A DNA stretch of 64,000 nt from Echinostoma caproni (lineage: Eukaryota; Platyhelminthes; Trematoda; Plagiorchiida; Echinostomatidae). The position numbers were made by a program, and so were the translations under genes. The DNA is taken from contig UZAN01039380.1 in NCBI GenBank assembly GCA_900618425.1, positions 126,314 through 190,313 on the forward strand. The letters run 5' to 3'. Each line of letters starts with the position of its first letter. The first letter of the stretch is position 1. Below are positions 25,560 through 36,899 of this stretch, in pieces. The notes beneath the pieces are model-generated. The model was given only the letters and a program-made list of their open reading frames with translations, made no database searches and was not told the DNA's origin.

Positions 25560-26630
25560 CGTTTCTATATCATTTTACCAACTCCTGGACTAAGAAAAAG
25601 CAAATAGTTGTCCACCGTTTGTGTTCCGCAACAAGTGAGTTTGTCACAGACTGTGAATTCATTGGGTTTCGCCTGGCGAGATAGTAGTGTGAATTAGCAG
25701 TTGGTATGAATCGTTACAAAAATCGATAAGTTCGATATTCTACCCCCCCTTCTTCCCATCCGCTCTCCCTCGCTCATCTTTTGCTAGCAGGGATTCTGAC
25801 TATCACTGCAAAGCTCCGACAAAAGGAGGTAGATTTGAATTTATAACAAAGAGAGCATTGTTCCAATTCCGTGTAACCCATTCGATTGGGAATGTGACAC
25901 ACGCATCACTGAGTATACCATTTATTGAATGCATGTGGTGTCGCTGTCTCCTGGATGGGTATCAATTTGCTCTGTCTTTGACAAATTAATGACTGTTTTA
26001 TGACATTTTGTCAGGTCCTATATAGTTTGTGATGTCAGCACCATGCATGCGCGCACTGAACCAAGTGTGATGCCTGTCCCACCCAAATACATCCTCAATA
26101 CTCGTTCGTGTACACAAACAGCAAGTTTAATTATTTTATTTGGTTCACACTGGTAGCATGTTCCGGTTGGGATTTGAACTTACCATTGCTCTGATCCGCT
26201 ATATCGATCAGAAATTATTTCTATTTTCTTCAGTGCGCGGAATCGCTTAGTTTATTCTCATTTGCTGAAATTTCGTCTACCTTGTAAACGAGATTGGATC
26301 CCAAGTGTAACGGTTACGCATATTGCGTTCTCAACTGTAGTAAGTTGCTCTGTCGGTGCAATTGATACTTCACGTGGTTCCATTGATTTACAAGATTTGT
26401 TTTTCACAATGAAGTTCATTTTCTGAATGTTGCTAAATAACAATGTTAATGATAAGAATTTCAGTTCCATTTATCTAACAAAAATCCAAATTGCAGTGGA
26501 TCTTCAAGAACTGTACTGTACGGTCTGCAGATGAGAAATGCACGCATATGTGACAGGGTTTAAAATACGATGTTATGAGTGGACAACTTGTAATACCTCA
26601 CCATCTTTGAGAACACGACATTGTTACTTC
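25560..26630. other. No recognised gene
   Basis: Unassigned sequence. A GGATTTGAAC-like string near 26168 hints at another degenerate B box on the minus strand, but nothing around it supports a full element. Confidence 0.4.
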
Positions 26631-26631
26631 C

Positions 26632-26715
26632 TTCGGGCGATGATGGCTGAGTGGTATGGTCACCAAATCATCACTCCGAAGGACGTGTGTTCGATTCCCG
26701 TCACCACCGTATGAC
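26632..26715 (+). repeat. tRNA-derived SINE head, family 2
   Basis: An A-box-like TGGCTGAGTGG near 26648 and a B box GTTCGATTCCC near 26689 are spaced as in a tRNA. The segment also aligns with the minus-strand copy at 31.1 kb (shared GGCGAT start, GGTCACCAA centre and GTTCGA box). The T-arm pairs poorly and no acceptor stem closes, so this is a tRNA-derived repeat or tRNA pseudogene, not a functional tRNA. Confidence 0.6.
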
Positions 26716-26763
26716 TTGCCGCATTGTGTGTTGTATGACAGACCTTTGATAAGCCCCACCTCA

Positions 26764-26775
26764 CCCCCCCCCCCC
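26764..26775 (+). repeat. Homopolymer of 12 C
   Basis: An uninterrupted run of twelve cytosines directly downstream of the SINE head. Such runs are prone to sequencing and assembly length errors. Confidence 0.9.
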
Positions 26776-26789
26776 ATTTCTGAAAATTA

Positions 26790-29060
26790 TATCACTAATT
26801 ATTCAAAAGGAGGCAGTAAAAATTAAAAAAGTGAAAAGAAAAAAGAGAAGACCATACTAGAAAATAACAAGCTATTTTGGTTGAGTTGCAGATCTTCTAC
26901 GTAGTTTTGAGGCAGAAATATCCCCAAAGAGAGCCACATTAGAATAGCGCTATCCCCATCATTCAAGTTTCGTACATGTCCCGCCATTTGATTTTAGCAG
27001 TATGTCCGCTTCTGGGAGGAGGCTGCATTACGAATCGAGAGTATATGGAACCAACGATAATTTAGAGGTGGGTGTCGGGGTATGAAGCGGAACGGTCGCT
27101 CCAAGCAATTTTACTGCGATCTATTTCTATTGAATCTCACGGAGATCGAATTATTCTGACTTGGCGTGTTTTGGCATAGTTGATCGTATTGGTTTTCTGT
27201 TCCATGGAAGCTAAAGAGTGCAAATTTCCAATTTCGTTTTTTCCAATGAATTACCGAAAAAAATTTTTACTGCAAAACTGTTTTGTTTACACAGCTTCTT
27301 TCCTCATGTGCGGTTACATGGTTTTGAGTAGTCTTAATGTGAACAATGTTTTACCAAAACTGGCGGATGACTGTACATTGATGGTTATGCCCGATTGTAC
27401 CTCTTCTAAGCTCTGTCAATTCAGGTATCCTTCATACTATTCATTGAAAACCTTGTTTTAGTAATGACGTTTCAACCAAGTCCTCGATACGTGACTATTT
27501 TATACTTTCAATCTCGATCACGAAGCACAATGCCCTCTCTTCGACACGTGATTAGTCTCCTGTTTCTCATCCTGATGGCCGCGATTCGGATGATGCGTAC
27601 TAATAATAGAATATTCAGTCTCAAAGTCAGCGTAAATTTAATTAAGCCCAACGTTGAAACTTCAGATGAACAATATATACCATACAGAATATAAAACAGC
27701 CACGTTGTGTAGAAGACTGCCACTTATGAAATGAACTTGATTTACAACTAGTTTCTGTGAGGATTTCGTCTTGTCAGTTAGAGTGCGAACAAAATTGGGT
27801 GCCGGTGAATTACGATAAATGTCTGTACGCTATGCTAACGAGCGACAATTGGTGGCGTGGGAAGTTCAGAATGTGCAGATGTCTGGGGTACTTGAGAAGC
27901 TTATGGGCAAAATTCTCACACGAGGCAATATGAAATTCACACATTCCTATAAGTCGGGTGTATACCGGAATAAGAGCAACACGGCTAATAGTTTTAAAAC
28001 CATGGCAACCAGTTAAGAAATCCTTTTTAGTTAGGGCAGAAAAAAACACATGAGAACAGTAAAGTGTGATGGGAAAAAAGGTGCTGGTGAAGAGGAATCA
28101 TGGCTAAGTCGTACATTAACAGGTTATTCAAAAATCGTGACAAAAAAGACCCCTTCATCGTCATTTACTTTCTTGATTATGGGTTCAGTTTTGCGTTTTG
28201 TTTTGTATCCGATTAGAAAACGTCTGCAGGCAGGCAAATTATCTGCATTTTTGATCAGTGGTGTTGTAAAAATGGTGAAACATTCAATCCACAGAAATAA
28301 TCGGAGGCTAGAAATAGCGAAAGCTGGCAGGTGAATGGACGAAAATACAAGTAAGGATCCAAAGGTTTTAGGCGTTTTCTTTTTCGATCCATTCGTCAGA
28401 ATGCGAATCAGATATGCCACAGGAATAAGTTTTTCTTTGAGTTAAATGGTTACGATTGTTTGACCGGAGCATGCTTGAGTGTGACCAAATGATATAGATA
28501 GTTAGAACTAAACGGAGTCCAAATCCAAAACAGTCGTAGTTTCCGCATTTTAAAAGACGGGTATCGAAATCTTCTTACGCAAAACTGAANAAAACTGAAC
28601 ATGCAACGTTTATTTTAGAAGAGTATCCAACTTTACTCGCAGATATTTAGGCGAACTAATCGCGATTAGAAAATATAAATTCAATGTCAACGGGTCGATT
28701 GCAAATGGAGAATGAGGAGAGAGATCGGAAATATAGTCCTCAAATTTGTGGCAGATTTATTTTAAAATAAACTGGGTTGGTATATACTCTATACCTGAAA
28801 CAAATGACCAGTGAAGCCTTTGAATTCGCAGGTGTCCGAAATGACATGGGAAGGTGCCAAGCCGTTACCGTATTTGAATACCACAGACGATTAGCACACT
28901 GAAAGATCACTTNGATCACTTTGAGAAATGGATAATACAAAAGAAGACAATACAAACGCCTGAAGTTTAACAGAATCGTTGTAAACAAGTAAAACGAACT
29001 TTTTTCTCCGATCTGGGACCGCTGCATCCTGTTAGATCCCGGTATCCATCCACAGTCGGG
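26790..29060. other. No recognised gene
   Basis: Unassigned sequence with overlapping small frames on both strands (27.2-28.4 kb). One, 27204-27461, starts at an ATG in CCATGG context and has a hydrophobic central segment, but there is no further support. Two single-N joins lie at 28590 and 28913. Confidence 0.4.
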
Positions 29061-29064
29061 TTGA

Positions 29065-29150
29065 TGAAATCGTATTGCTGATAAGACCCAAACAGGTCGA
29101 AACAGCTGTCCAGTGCTTCCTAGCTTTTCAGTTCACGCTTCATTTGCTAT
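29065..29150 (+). repeat. Fragment of composite SINE body
   Basis: Contains GCTGATAAGACCC, CAAACAGG and GAAACAGCTGTCCAGTGCTT, matching the body of the SINE at 25.2 kb and 60.2-60.4 kb. The tRNA-like head is not recognisable upstream, so this is a truncated or diverged copy. Confidence 0.65.
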
Positions 29151-29159
29151 ATACTCGAC

Positions 29160-31020
29160 CAATGCACCTTTGAAATTGGATCGAATCCTCCATTATCCAC
29201 ATGAAATATATAAAAAGGCAAAAAAGAAGTTTTTCAGGGCATGTCAAAGTTTCAGTCTTTGCCCAAAAGGGAGGATGGTGTGAAGCATCATATAGTGGGG
29301 AATAACCAAGCAAAACCAAATGGATAGATCACACCAAGTTGCCCAAGGATTAAGTAAAGAAACTAGTTCATGCTGCAAGAGCGAAACCGTTGGGTTTATA
29401 CGCAGTCTGATGATGATCTGGTGGTACATTGAGCTGCATTTTAAAGTGGCCAAGAATTGTATTCAGTGCGATTTTGAACGCAGCAGACAACTGACTGAAA
29501 CTTCCTGACTCCGGATGAGTTCGAACTTTTTGGAATTGAGATAGTGGTAACCGGACACCAAATGTCCCGAATCGGGCATGTAAAAACTGATTCATCTATC
29601 AAACCAGTCATAGGTGTCGCAAGCTGAGAAGTCCGACACCTCAGAATCGACTGATAGTAATTACCATAGCAAGCCTTCTGTGAGCGTTTTAATTTGTCGA
29701 AGCATTTTATCAGTGGCTGCTGCAGAGAACGACTGAGAACAGATATCGGTTCGTGATGAAAATATGGGCGGATTGTTACTGAAAGGATGCCTACAAATGG
29801 CTTAGTGGTGGTTCAAAACCCTTTCATCGTATAGGAGATCACACAAGACCATTGTACCGTGTTGAAAAATTTAGACTGAAACGAGTTATTTGGAAAATAT
29901 GCATTCAGAAGTACTATCTCTCTGAACTTCTGAAGATCGTTTAGACTTACCGGAGACAACTTTTTACTTTCTTTAAGCCCTGAGAAGGAAACCTTACCAA
30001 CAGAAACAAATAGTTTTTTTGATGGAACATAATAGTCTGAAGATTGCGTATATCCGGTTTTCCTAAACATTTTAAAAATATAATTGCTGTATTAATAAGG
30101 AAAAAGTTCTCGAGCGATAAGTTAAGAGAGGGGAATTTCACCCGATTTGTGAATGTGAATTATCTGAGGGTAGTGGTCGGATCAATTTCGAGTTCTCAAA
30201 GAAGCAAGCTGCTAGCAATAGTGGAATCTGTGACTTTCAGTTTTGAAGGAGAAAAGAGCTTCTGCATTCAGGGTGGGTGTTAAGTAACCATAGTGAACAC
30301 GATTGAAATACCCCGCGGTTACACGTGAATTTTCATCTAAGAGGAGAACTATGAACGGTAAAATTGAGTCACAAAAAGAAATGACTTTGGAATGAGAGCC
30401 AAATGTAAACGAAGTTCTTCATTGTATCTCTCAAACGAGAAAATGTCGGGGTCCAATAAATACAAAAATGGAGCCTATCGTGTGAGTGATTTCTCAAGAC
30501 AGTGGCACACATGCCCTTCCATACCAGGTTCATGTTGGCCGTCACTTCTTATCTGATTTTGTTTTTCATTCTTCGTGGTTCCTTCTTAACGGTGATACGG
30601 AAAACTACCCATTTGTCATACAATTAAGTGTTAGGGATGATACAATAATAGCGTTAACTGTTGTCCTGAAAAGCTGTTTCGACATAACTCCAGTCACGTG
30701 ATGACCGAATGCTCCGGGGCAAAACCGGTCAGGGGCTTCAATGACCAATAGGAATGCGGTGTTCTTAACCGATAGAATTCACTGCAGTTCAACCAAGACT
30801 ACTACTTCTGGACGAACACAAAACTGACTCGTTAATACCTATTGAGAAAATACTTTCTCCTGAAACCCTATGTAATTTGGTTGATTTCTTCTTCTTGTTT
30901 CTGCCTCTCGGTGTCAGAGAACTCCGACAGCTGAATGCAATTCTTTATCTGCAGACATTCTTAAAATAAAAAATGTCTTTTTGCTTCCTTTTTTATTTGT
31001 CAAATATACAGTCAACTTTC
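29160..31020. other. No recognised gene
   Basis: Open frames on both strands at 29.8-30.3 kb lack motifs. Nothing else is supported. Confidence 0.4.
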
Positions 31021-31029
31021 AGGAAGAGG

Positions 31030-31160
31030 GCTGCAGCCATACAAAGGCAATCTGGGGAAATACATAAATATAGAAGACGGGAGGCAGTGAAGCGGTTCGA
31101 ACCCAGGACATCCGGGTCACTAGTTGGTGACCTCCCCACTTAGCCACTTATCGCCTTTTC
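31030..31160 (-). repeat. tRNA-derived SINE head, family 2, minus strand
   Basis: Read on the minus strand, an A box TGGCTAAGTGG is followed by GGTCACCAACTAGTGACC, a perfect 6-bp stem at the anticodon-arm position, and then a B box GGTTCGAACC. It aligns with 26632-26715. The loop size and a mismatched T-arm argue against a functional tRNA. The plus-strand sequence continues upstream into AT-rich DNA without a clear end. Confidence 0.65.
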
Positions 31161-31169
31161 GATGAATAA

Positions 31170-33520
31170 CCACCTTTGCCGTCCAGTTGTATGCGGGATT
31201 ACCAACCATCAGAGTAAAAATTACTTTGTGCAATATTGTGGTCGGTTGCATATGCGATTAATTACCTGTGATCAAAAGTGACCTCCTCCCCAGCTCTCCC
31301 TTGGTTGCACAACAATCGAAGATAAGTTCCATTTTATTCAAACAATATATTTATACTACTATTCTCCGTACAAAATTTATAAGTATTTTCGTTTACCTAC
31401 CTCCGTTCCAATTCTTATTGACCATGAAATATCACACTAAGTAGCCTGGTTTGGAATGCTTCCGAGCTAGTCACAATCCCGGAGGTTAGTGCTGAAATCA
31501 ATCAGGTAAGATGCTCGTAACATACTTGCAGACGTGTGCTGTGCTTTGTCGCGTAAAGACTAAATGTAAAACAGTCTGATCAACTGTTCAATGGTCAATG
31601 TGCTTGTGATCGATTGAAGAGATGCCCTGGAAACCAAGTTATCTCAACCTCGACTAATTCATCTGTAATNAATAAATAGTGATGAACATCGGTGGGGCTT
31701 TCATCATAAATCATTAAACCCACATCACCACTATGTCACAATATTCCGAAAAACAAACGCCAGTAACCGTGATGGTCATGTTTGTCGTGGAAACTTATGC
31801 AATCTATCTTCCCCGTTCAAAAAAGGACCATATCACACATGAGCAAATTCATGACGTAGATCAATGGTCAATAGTTATGTGATTCTCCCAAATCCGAATA
31901 AGAGAAATAGAGAGAGGCTTGAGTCTAACATTTAGTATCAAACATAGACTCACAGTTTTTAATCCTACCACATTATTTCCCTCACAAATGTGAGTTTACT
32001 GGTTTCGAAATGAGGTTATAAAACCGATATTCACGCAAAAGCTTTCGTCATCAGCCCCATAATCGTCAGTGTTTGCGTTGCCTCTTGCTTCTGGAATGCT
32101 TATCTCTCTCATGCACTTCACGAGGTGAAATAGTCTAAAATAAACGTTGATCTGCGACATCTAGTCGAATTATAACACTAATTTTATTTCATGGTTCAAA
32201 ACGCAGGCATGGTGCAGGTTTATTAGCCAATCTTAGCTCATTTTCGCAGAAAATACCACAACCCAGTAGATCAGGGACAGTGGAAAAATTATCCGCACAT
32301 GGAATAATAAGAATCATATTTATATAGTTTTCTTCCCCAATAATAATACGTAATGTGCAATCAGATGGAAAGGTAACCCAGTATCCGATACGTTGATGAT
32401 ATATTTCAACCACATGCATTCGGTTTGATCACGTCGCAAATAGATTAGAAAAAGTGAAAACAACTGGGAAATTTTTACCATGACGCCTGAGTGCCTTCGT
32501 ATCTCCATACACCACGCCAAGCGTTCAGCTGTGGCTTGAATTTCCAATAGATATTCTTCGAGTATTGTAGTTCGCTGCAGAATCTGACAGTGCTATTTTT
32601 CGATAGGCAGTTGCATAGTGGCTAAGAACAATATTCTAACTGTTAATCGCGGTGCAAACATTCTACCCTTCTGTTTCATCAGACTTTCATCATCCCTATC
32701 ATCCAAACGGTAAACACATATATGATTGTCTTTGTCATTCTCCCGCGGTCCACATTTGGGAGTTTTGTTGCCTCATATTTAGCTAGTTTTCCTGCAAAAT
32801 CAAAACATATTTCATCAGATATCAGAGGAACACTATTCTGAATATTAACCCTCCGAAGCTCATAGAATGGTAAACTAAGTAAGCAGAATAAAAGTTTGTT
32901 ATGCACCGGAATCCGCCGTTCTGAAAAAAAGCATTATGTATTGAGATAACCTGGGGGACCGTTATGCACACTGACAACCCGGGACGATCAGTCAACCGAA
33001 TTACGCGTTTTGCCCTCAGTCGCTGAATCCGCCTGAGATTCACTGTTTCGAACTCTGCTTCACTTGGTCTTCATTGCTGGTTTGTGCTTCATTTTCCTTT
33101 GCTCTACTGTCTCTGTCGAGGAAAACGCGATTTTCTGACAGCAAACCAAAAAATTGCCACGTCCTGGGAACCGTTAGCAGCCGATTAAATTTTTGTTAAA
33201 CTCAAAGCCCGTTTAGTAAAATCAAAGCTCACTGACCATTTCATTCAGTCCAGCGTGAAACCCGGTGGCGACCTGACCGGTGGTGATCATATCGCTCACC
33301 ACACGTACGCATCCAGTATACTTGTGATACAACGGTTGAAGAAGGGGTACTTTTGCGTAATAGTTTCTTTCTCTCACCCCCGTACTACCAAGCTTGTTTC
33401 ATAGTATCCCTTCTATACCAATGATTCATACATGGTAAATGAATTGAAAGAGCCTCAAGAATATCCAAATGGACACAACAAAATGAATTGGCAGTTGTTT
33501 TAGCCTCAATAAGAAATTTC
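31170..33520. other. No recognised gene
   Basis: Unassigned sequence; a single-N join lies at 31670. Small minus-strand frames near 32.2-33.0 kb show no motif. Confidence 0.4.
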
Positions 33521-33529
33521 CGGGAACTT

Positions 33530-33800
33530 TTTTCAGGTTTATGGCATTTTGTCTCTTTTGTGTTGCCGATCTGTGTTACCAACACCACCACCCCCACACA
33601 CCCCAAGGGGACCAACCTGCCAGTGTTTCAACGTTATCCCATGTTCTCACCGTCACCTCCCACAGTTCCGTCGTTCGTCACTAGTTTCTTATCGTCTCAC
33701 GTTGCCGAGAATACCAGTCGGGGAACATTTGTGAAACAGTCTGGTCGCCTTCACTGAGCTATGAGAGCCCAGAGTACGTTCACATTACAAAAATTCAACC
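33530..33800 (+). repeat. Interspersed repeat, family R2, plus copy
   Basis: Aligns with the reverse complement of about 43855-44135. Shared strings include TTTATGGCATTTTG against TTCATGGCGTTTTG, TGCCAGTGTTTC, GAGAATAC-AG, and AGTACGTTCACATTA near the 3' end. The stretch is cytosine-rich with CACCACCCCCACAC. Its class is unknown: no open frame, tRNA head or terminal repeats were recognised. Confidence 0.6.
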
Positions 33801-33809
33801 GGGATCGAG

Positions 33810-35180
33810 TCCACAATTCATTTGTTTGGTTTGGTTTCCTTATTGCGCAATGGTCACTGGATTGATTAGACAATGGTACGACCATGACTGCCAGACAGTT
33901 TAGCGAGTTAAAGATGATGCAGGTTATAAATGTTCATAGTTAAAGCCACTTTCCAATTGTTTGTAAACTGTTTATCCTCTGAATTTCATATGCTAAGACA
34001 ATTTGGAGAGGGTTAAAAGATCATTCTTTTCTTGGTGACCGAAGTCGTTTTTCGATAGTATATATTGTTCCACTGTAGTATTCCCAATCCAACATAATCG
34101 TTAGTCGTGTTTGTGTTGCTTAATGAGACTCATATCAGATCTTTTGTTCTCCTTGCCAGTCAACTCATTCTTCGCCAACCGATCTTCCGGAATATTACTT
34201 CCATGCATTCAATCAATCGGCTTATTCGTTGCCCTCATGTGAATCTCAGAATGAAAACCCACAGTTCCCTATTTGCTACAATGTTTTACCGACAGAGTTA
34301 AGGGTCTCAGAGAACCCTGAGTGAATATTTACACTTTAAACTCTGGTTCTGATTTTTCTGTCTTTACGTATGCATTTTGGTAATCTGTTGTATGTTTTCA
34401 TTACCGAAAAGCGGTAAATGCAAACTAAAGCTGGTTAATAAAATACAATGTGGTTGTGTACAACAGCGTACGTACTGCCGTGGTTAGTTCAGCACTGAGT
34501 TTGCATTTAACACCAGTCCTCGAGAATTGGGTTGTTCTCAAGATGCAGATGCATTTTGATGAAATACCTCTATGCTGGCAACCACCACATATGCCTATTC
34601 TCAACAGAAGCCTCGTTTGGAAATCGGTTAACGCGTGAGAAACTTTCATGTATAGTTGCTTTCGTTGTATTTGTTAGTTGGAGATTTCACAGAAGTATAA
34701 CCCCAAGATATACATATATGTACATATATATTAGGTAGTTGTAGCTGAATCAAGGTTTGGCTGTGATCCCAAATGACTTTGTGGGGCACGTTTTTTTCAA
34801 GTAGAAAGCTTTAGTTGTAAAAATACTTTTGCCATGCTTGGGTTGCGCCTGTCAGTCTGCAGTACACAAATCAGGGACTAATGTCGAAAAGAACCCCCAT
34901 GGGATCCTTCACAATCAGAATATTGTAAAACTTTTATCTATCAAAATGCTTCATGTACCCGTGGATACGTCAGATCCACTATGCCACTAAGTGCTTAATA
35001 AGTCGATTATTACACCACTAGATTTCTCTGCCAGGAACTAATTTTGTCGGTTTGGGGTGTTTTGTTTTTATCAGGAGAGGGATCTCACACCTGGTGAGTG
35101 GTATTCAAACGGACTATGTTCACACACAAAAATACTTTCGAAGCGCTTATCCGTGCAATTTTCTTCATTGTATTACAAGG
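33810..35180. other. No recognised gene
   Basis: Unassigned. A small alternating TA/CA-rich patch lies at about 34709-34732. Confidence 0.4.
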
Positions 35181-35189
35181 ATTATTTCT

Positions 35190-35310
35190 CAGCCGGTCAA
35201 TCGGTCCATCAGTCAGTTAGTCATTCTACCATTCGGTCAGACAGTAAGTCAGTCCGTCAGTCAGTCACCCTGTCTCTCTATCTGTCTGTCTCTCTATCTG
35301 TTTCTCACCA
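35190..35310 (+). repeat. Degenerate tetranucleotide repeats (GTCA and TCTG/TCTA)
   Basis: An imperfect run of GTCAGTCA-like units leads into TCTGTCTG and TCTATCTG units. The mixture suggests an old microsatellite that changed unit. Serine/valine-rich frames across it are artefacts of the repeat. Confidence 0.75.
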
Positions 35311-35319
35311 TGAGTTGAG

Positions 35320-36850
35320 GGTTGATTCGGCCAGTAGTGTTCTATTTGCAAATACCTGTATTACACAGTATAATTTGAGCAAGACTAAGGAATCTAATCA
35401 TAAAGTGAACAATCCAAGGAAGTGATTGAATTTCTTCTCACGAGAGAAGACGAAAGTATGAGTTCATCCTGGAATGAATTTCAGCACTCGAGAGACAAAC
35501 GATCATGGCATATTAATTGACTCTTTCTGACATTAGACTGATTTATTCTGAGGCTTTTTCAATTGAAGGACCGTTTCCCTACTGAACAAGGAAACTGAGT
35601 GTAATCAAGTGCTTACACCTCGAATTTAAGACACCATTCACAAAGCAGTTTGCTAAATCTATTTGGAAAGTATATGATAAAATATCAGCAAAACCCTATA
35701 ATTCACACAACTATTGGAGTAGGACAACTAAAGTATTATTTCATTTCAGATTAAACTGTGATTTCTGGGATCAGTGTGCTTTATGCACAGTCCATATGTC
35801 TGACAAAAGGTTGTATTTAGGTGTAGCATAACTGTTCCTAGTGAACTGTTAACTCTAACCTCTTACCTGCTGGTCTTTTGAAAAATAGACAGTGGTAAAG
35901 CTATTCTGTATCATAAATAAATTGCAAACAAATTTTACTCAGTTCTCTCGACCGAACGGACCTTGCTGAGTTTTATGTCTAACGTTCACCGAACTTATCT
36001 ATCTCATCAAATCGCTGTTCTCCTTGGTCGACGGGGTTCTTTCTGAGCAATTCGGAAATCAATTAAAAGTCATTGCAAGTCAGTAAAAATCATTGCGAAT
36101 GTAAACAATCAATCGATGATGAACTAATATGTTTACGAATTCCAGGGACGAGGTAGACGATTTTATCCAATTTTATATCATAATAAATTCTTTGTGTTCT
36201 AAAAATGCATCTATTAGACAACACATCCTCATCAAATTAGGAAATGCGCATTACTGATTCGCGTTGCATTTACTCACATATGATGGTTCTTAAGATGTCA
36301 ATTTGGACTGACTACTCCAATTGTGATTTGATTTCAACTTGACAAATAACTGGATGCACTGTTACATTCACTCGGATTCAAAACGAAGCNAAACGAAGCG
36401 ATCATCGAATTCTTCGTTCTCTCCATGGTGGGTGAGTGGAGATCAGCTTATGCGGATGGGTGTAGTTTACGAAAATGAATGAAGACTGACTGACTGAAAC
36501 TCTGGTCAACTGATTGCACCTTTTTCATTTTATTAGTTATGCGCACAGCTCTTGCTGGTTGGATGCGATTGCCCTATAGTACATAGTATTCAACAAAAAG
36601 TGTACAATTTTTTTTGCCCTAAGAGGAAGACATCCCGTATTTCAAAGAATGAAGACAGACTGCCCTGCCCACTGTCGACCGTGACCAGACAGTGCTTGAA
36701 TCTTCATTTCGATCCGATCATTGTGGCTCATCATACCACATAATTTGCCTCCTCCTTTGTCACTAACGCGCACACTCGCACGTGTCCGATGCACAGAACA
36801 GGCATCAAGAAGCGCACGCTTGTCGCATGTGATCAGACCGAACGTGACTG
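35320..36850. other. No recognised gene
   Basis: AT-rich unassigned sequence with a single-N join at 36390 flanked by a 9-base duplication. Confidence 0.4.
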
Positions 36851-36854
36851 TTTC

Positions 36855-36878
36855 ACTGACTGACTGACTGACTGACTG
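36855..36878 (+). repeat. (ACTG)6 microsatellite
   Basis: Six perfect ACTG units followed by a degenerate GCTGGC. A minus-strand serine/glutamine/valine repeat frame here is only the translation of the microsatellite. Confidence 0.9.
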
Positions 36879-36899
36879 GCTGGCGTGTCACGTGCATTT

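Noticed and set aside
26632..26715. Functional tRNA gene
   Set aside because: A and B boxes are present, but the T-arm has a mismatch and no acceptor stem closes; the related copies at 31.1 and 57.0 kb mark it as a SINE head.
35052..35425. Overlapping plus-strand frames rich in serine
   Set aside because: They are generated by degenerate GTCA and TCTG repeats.
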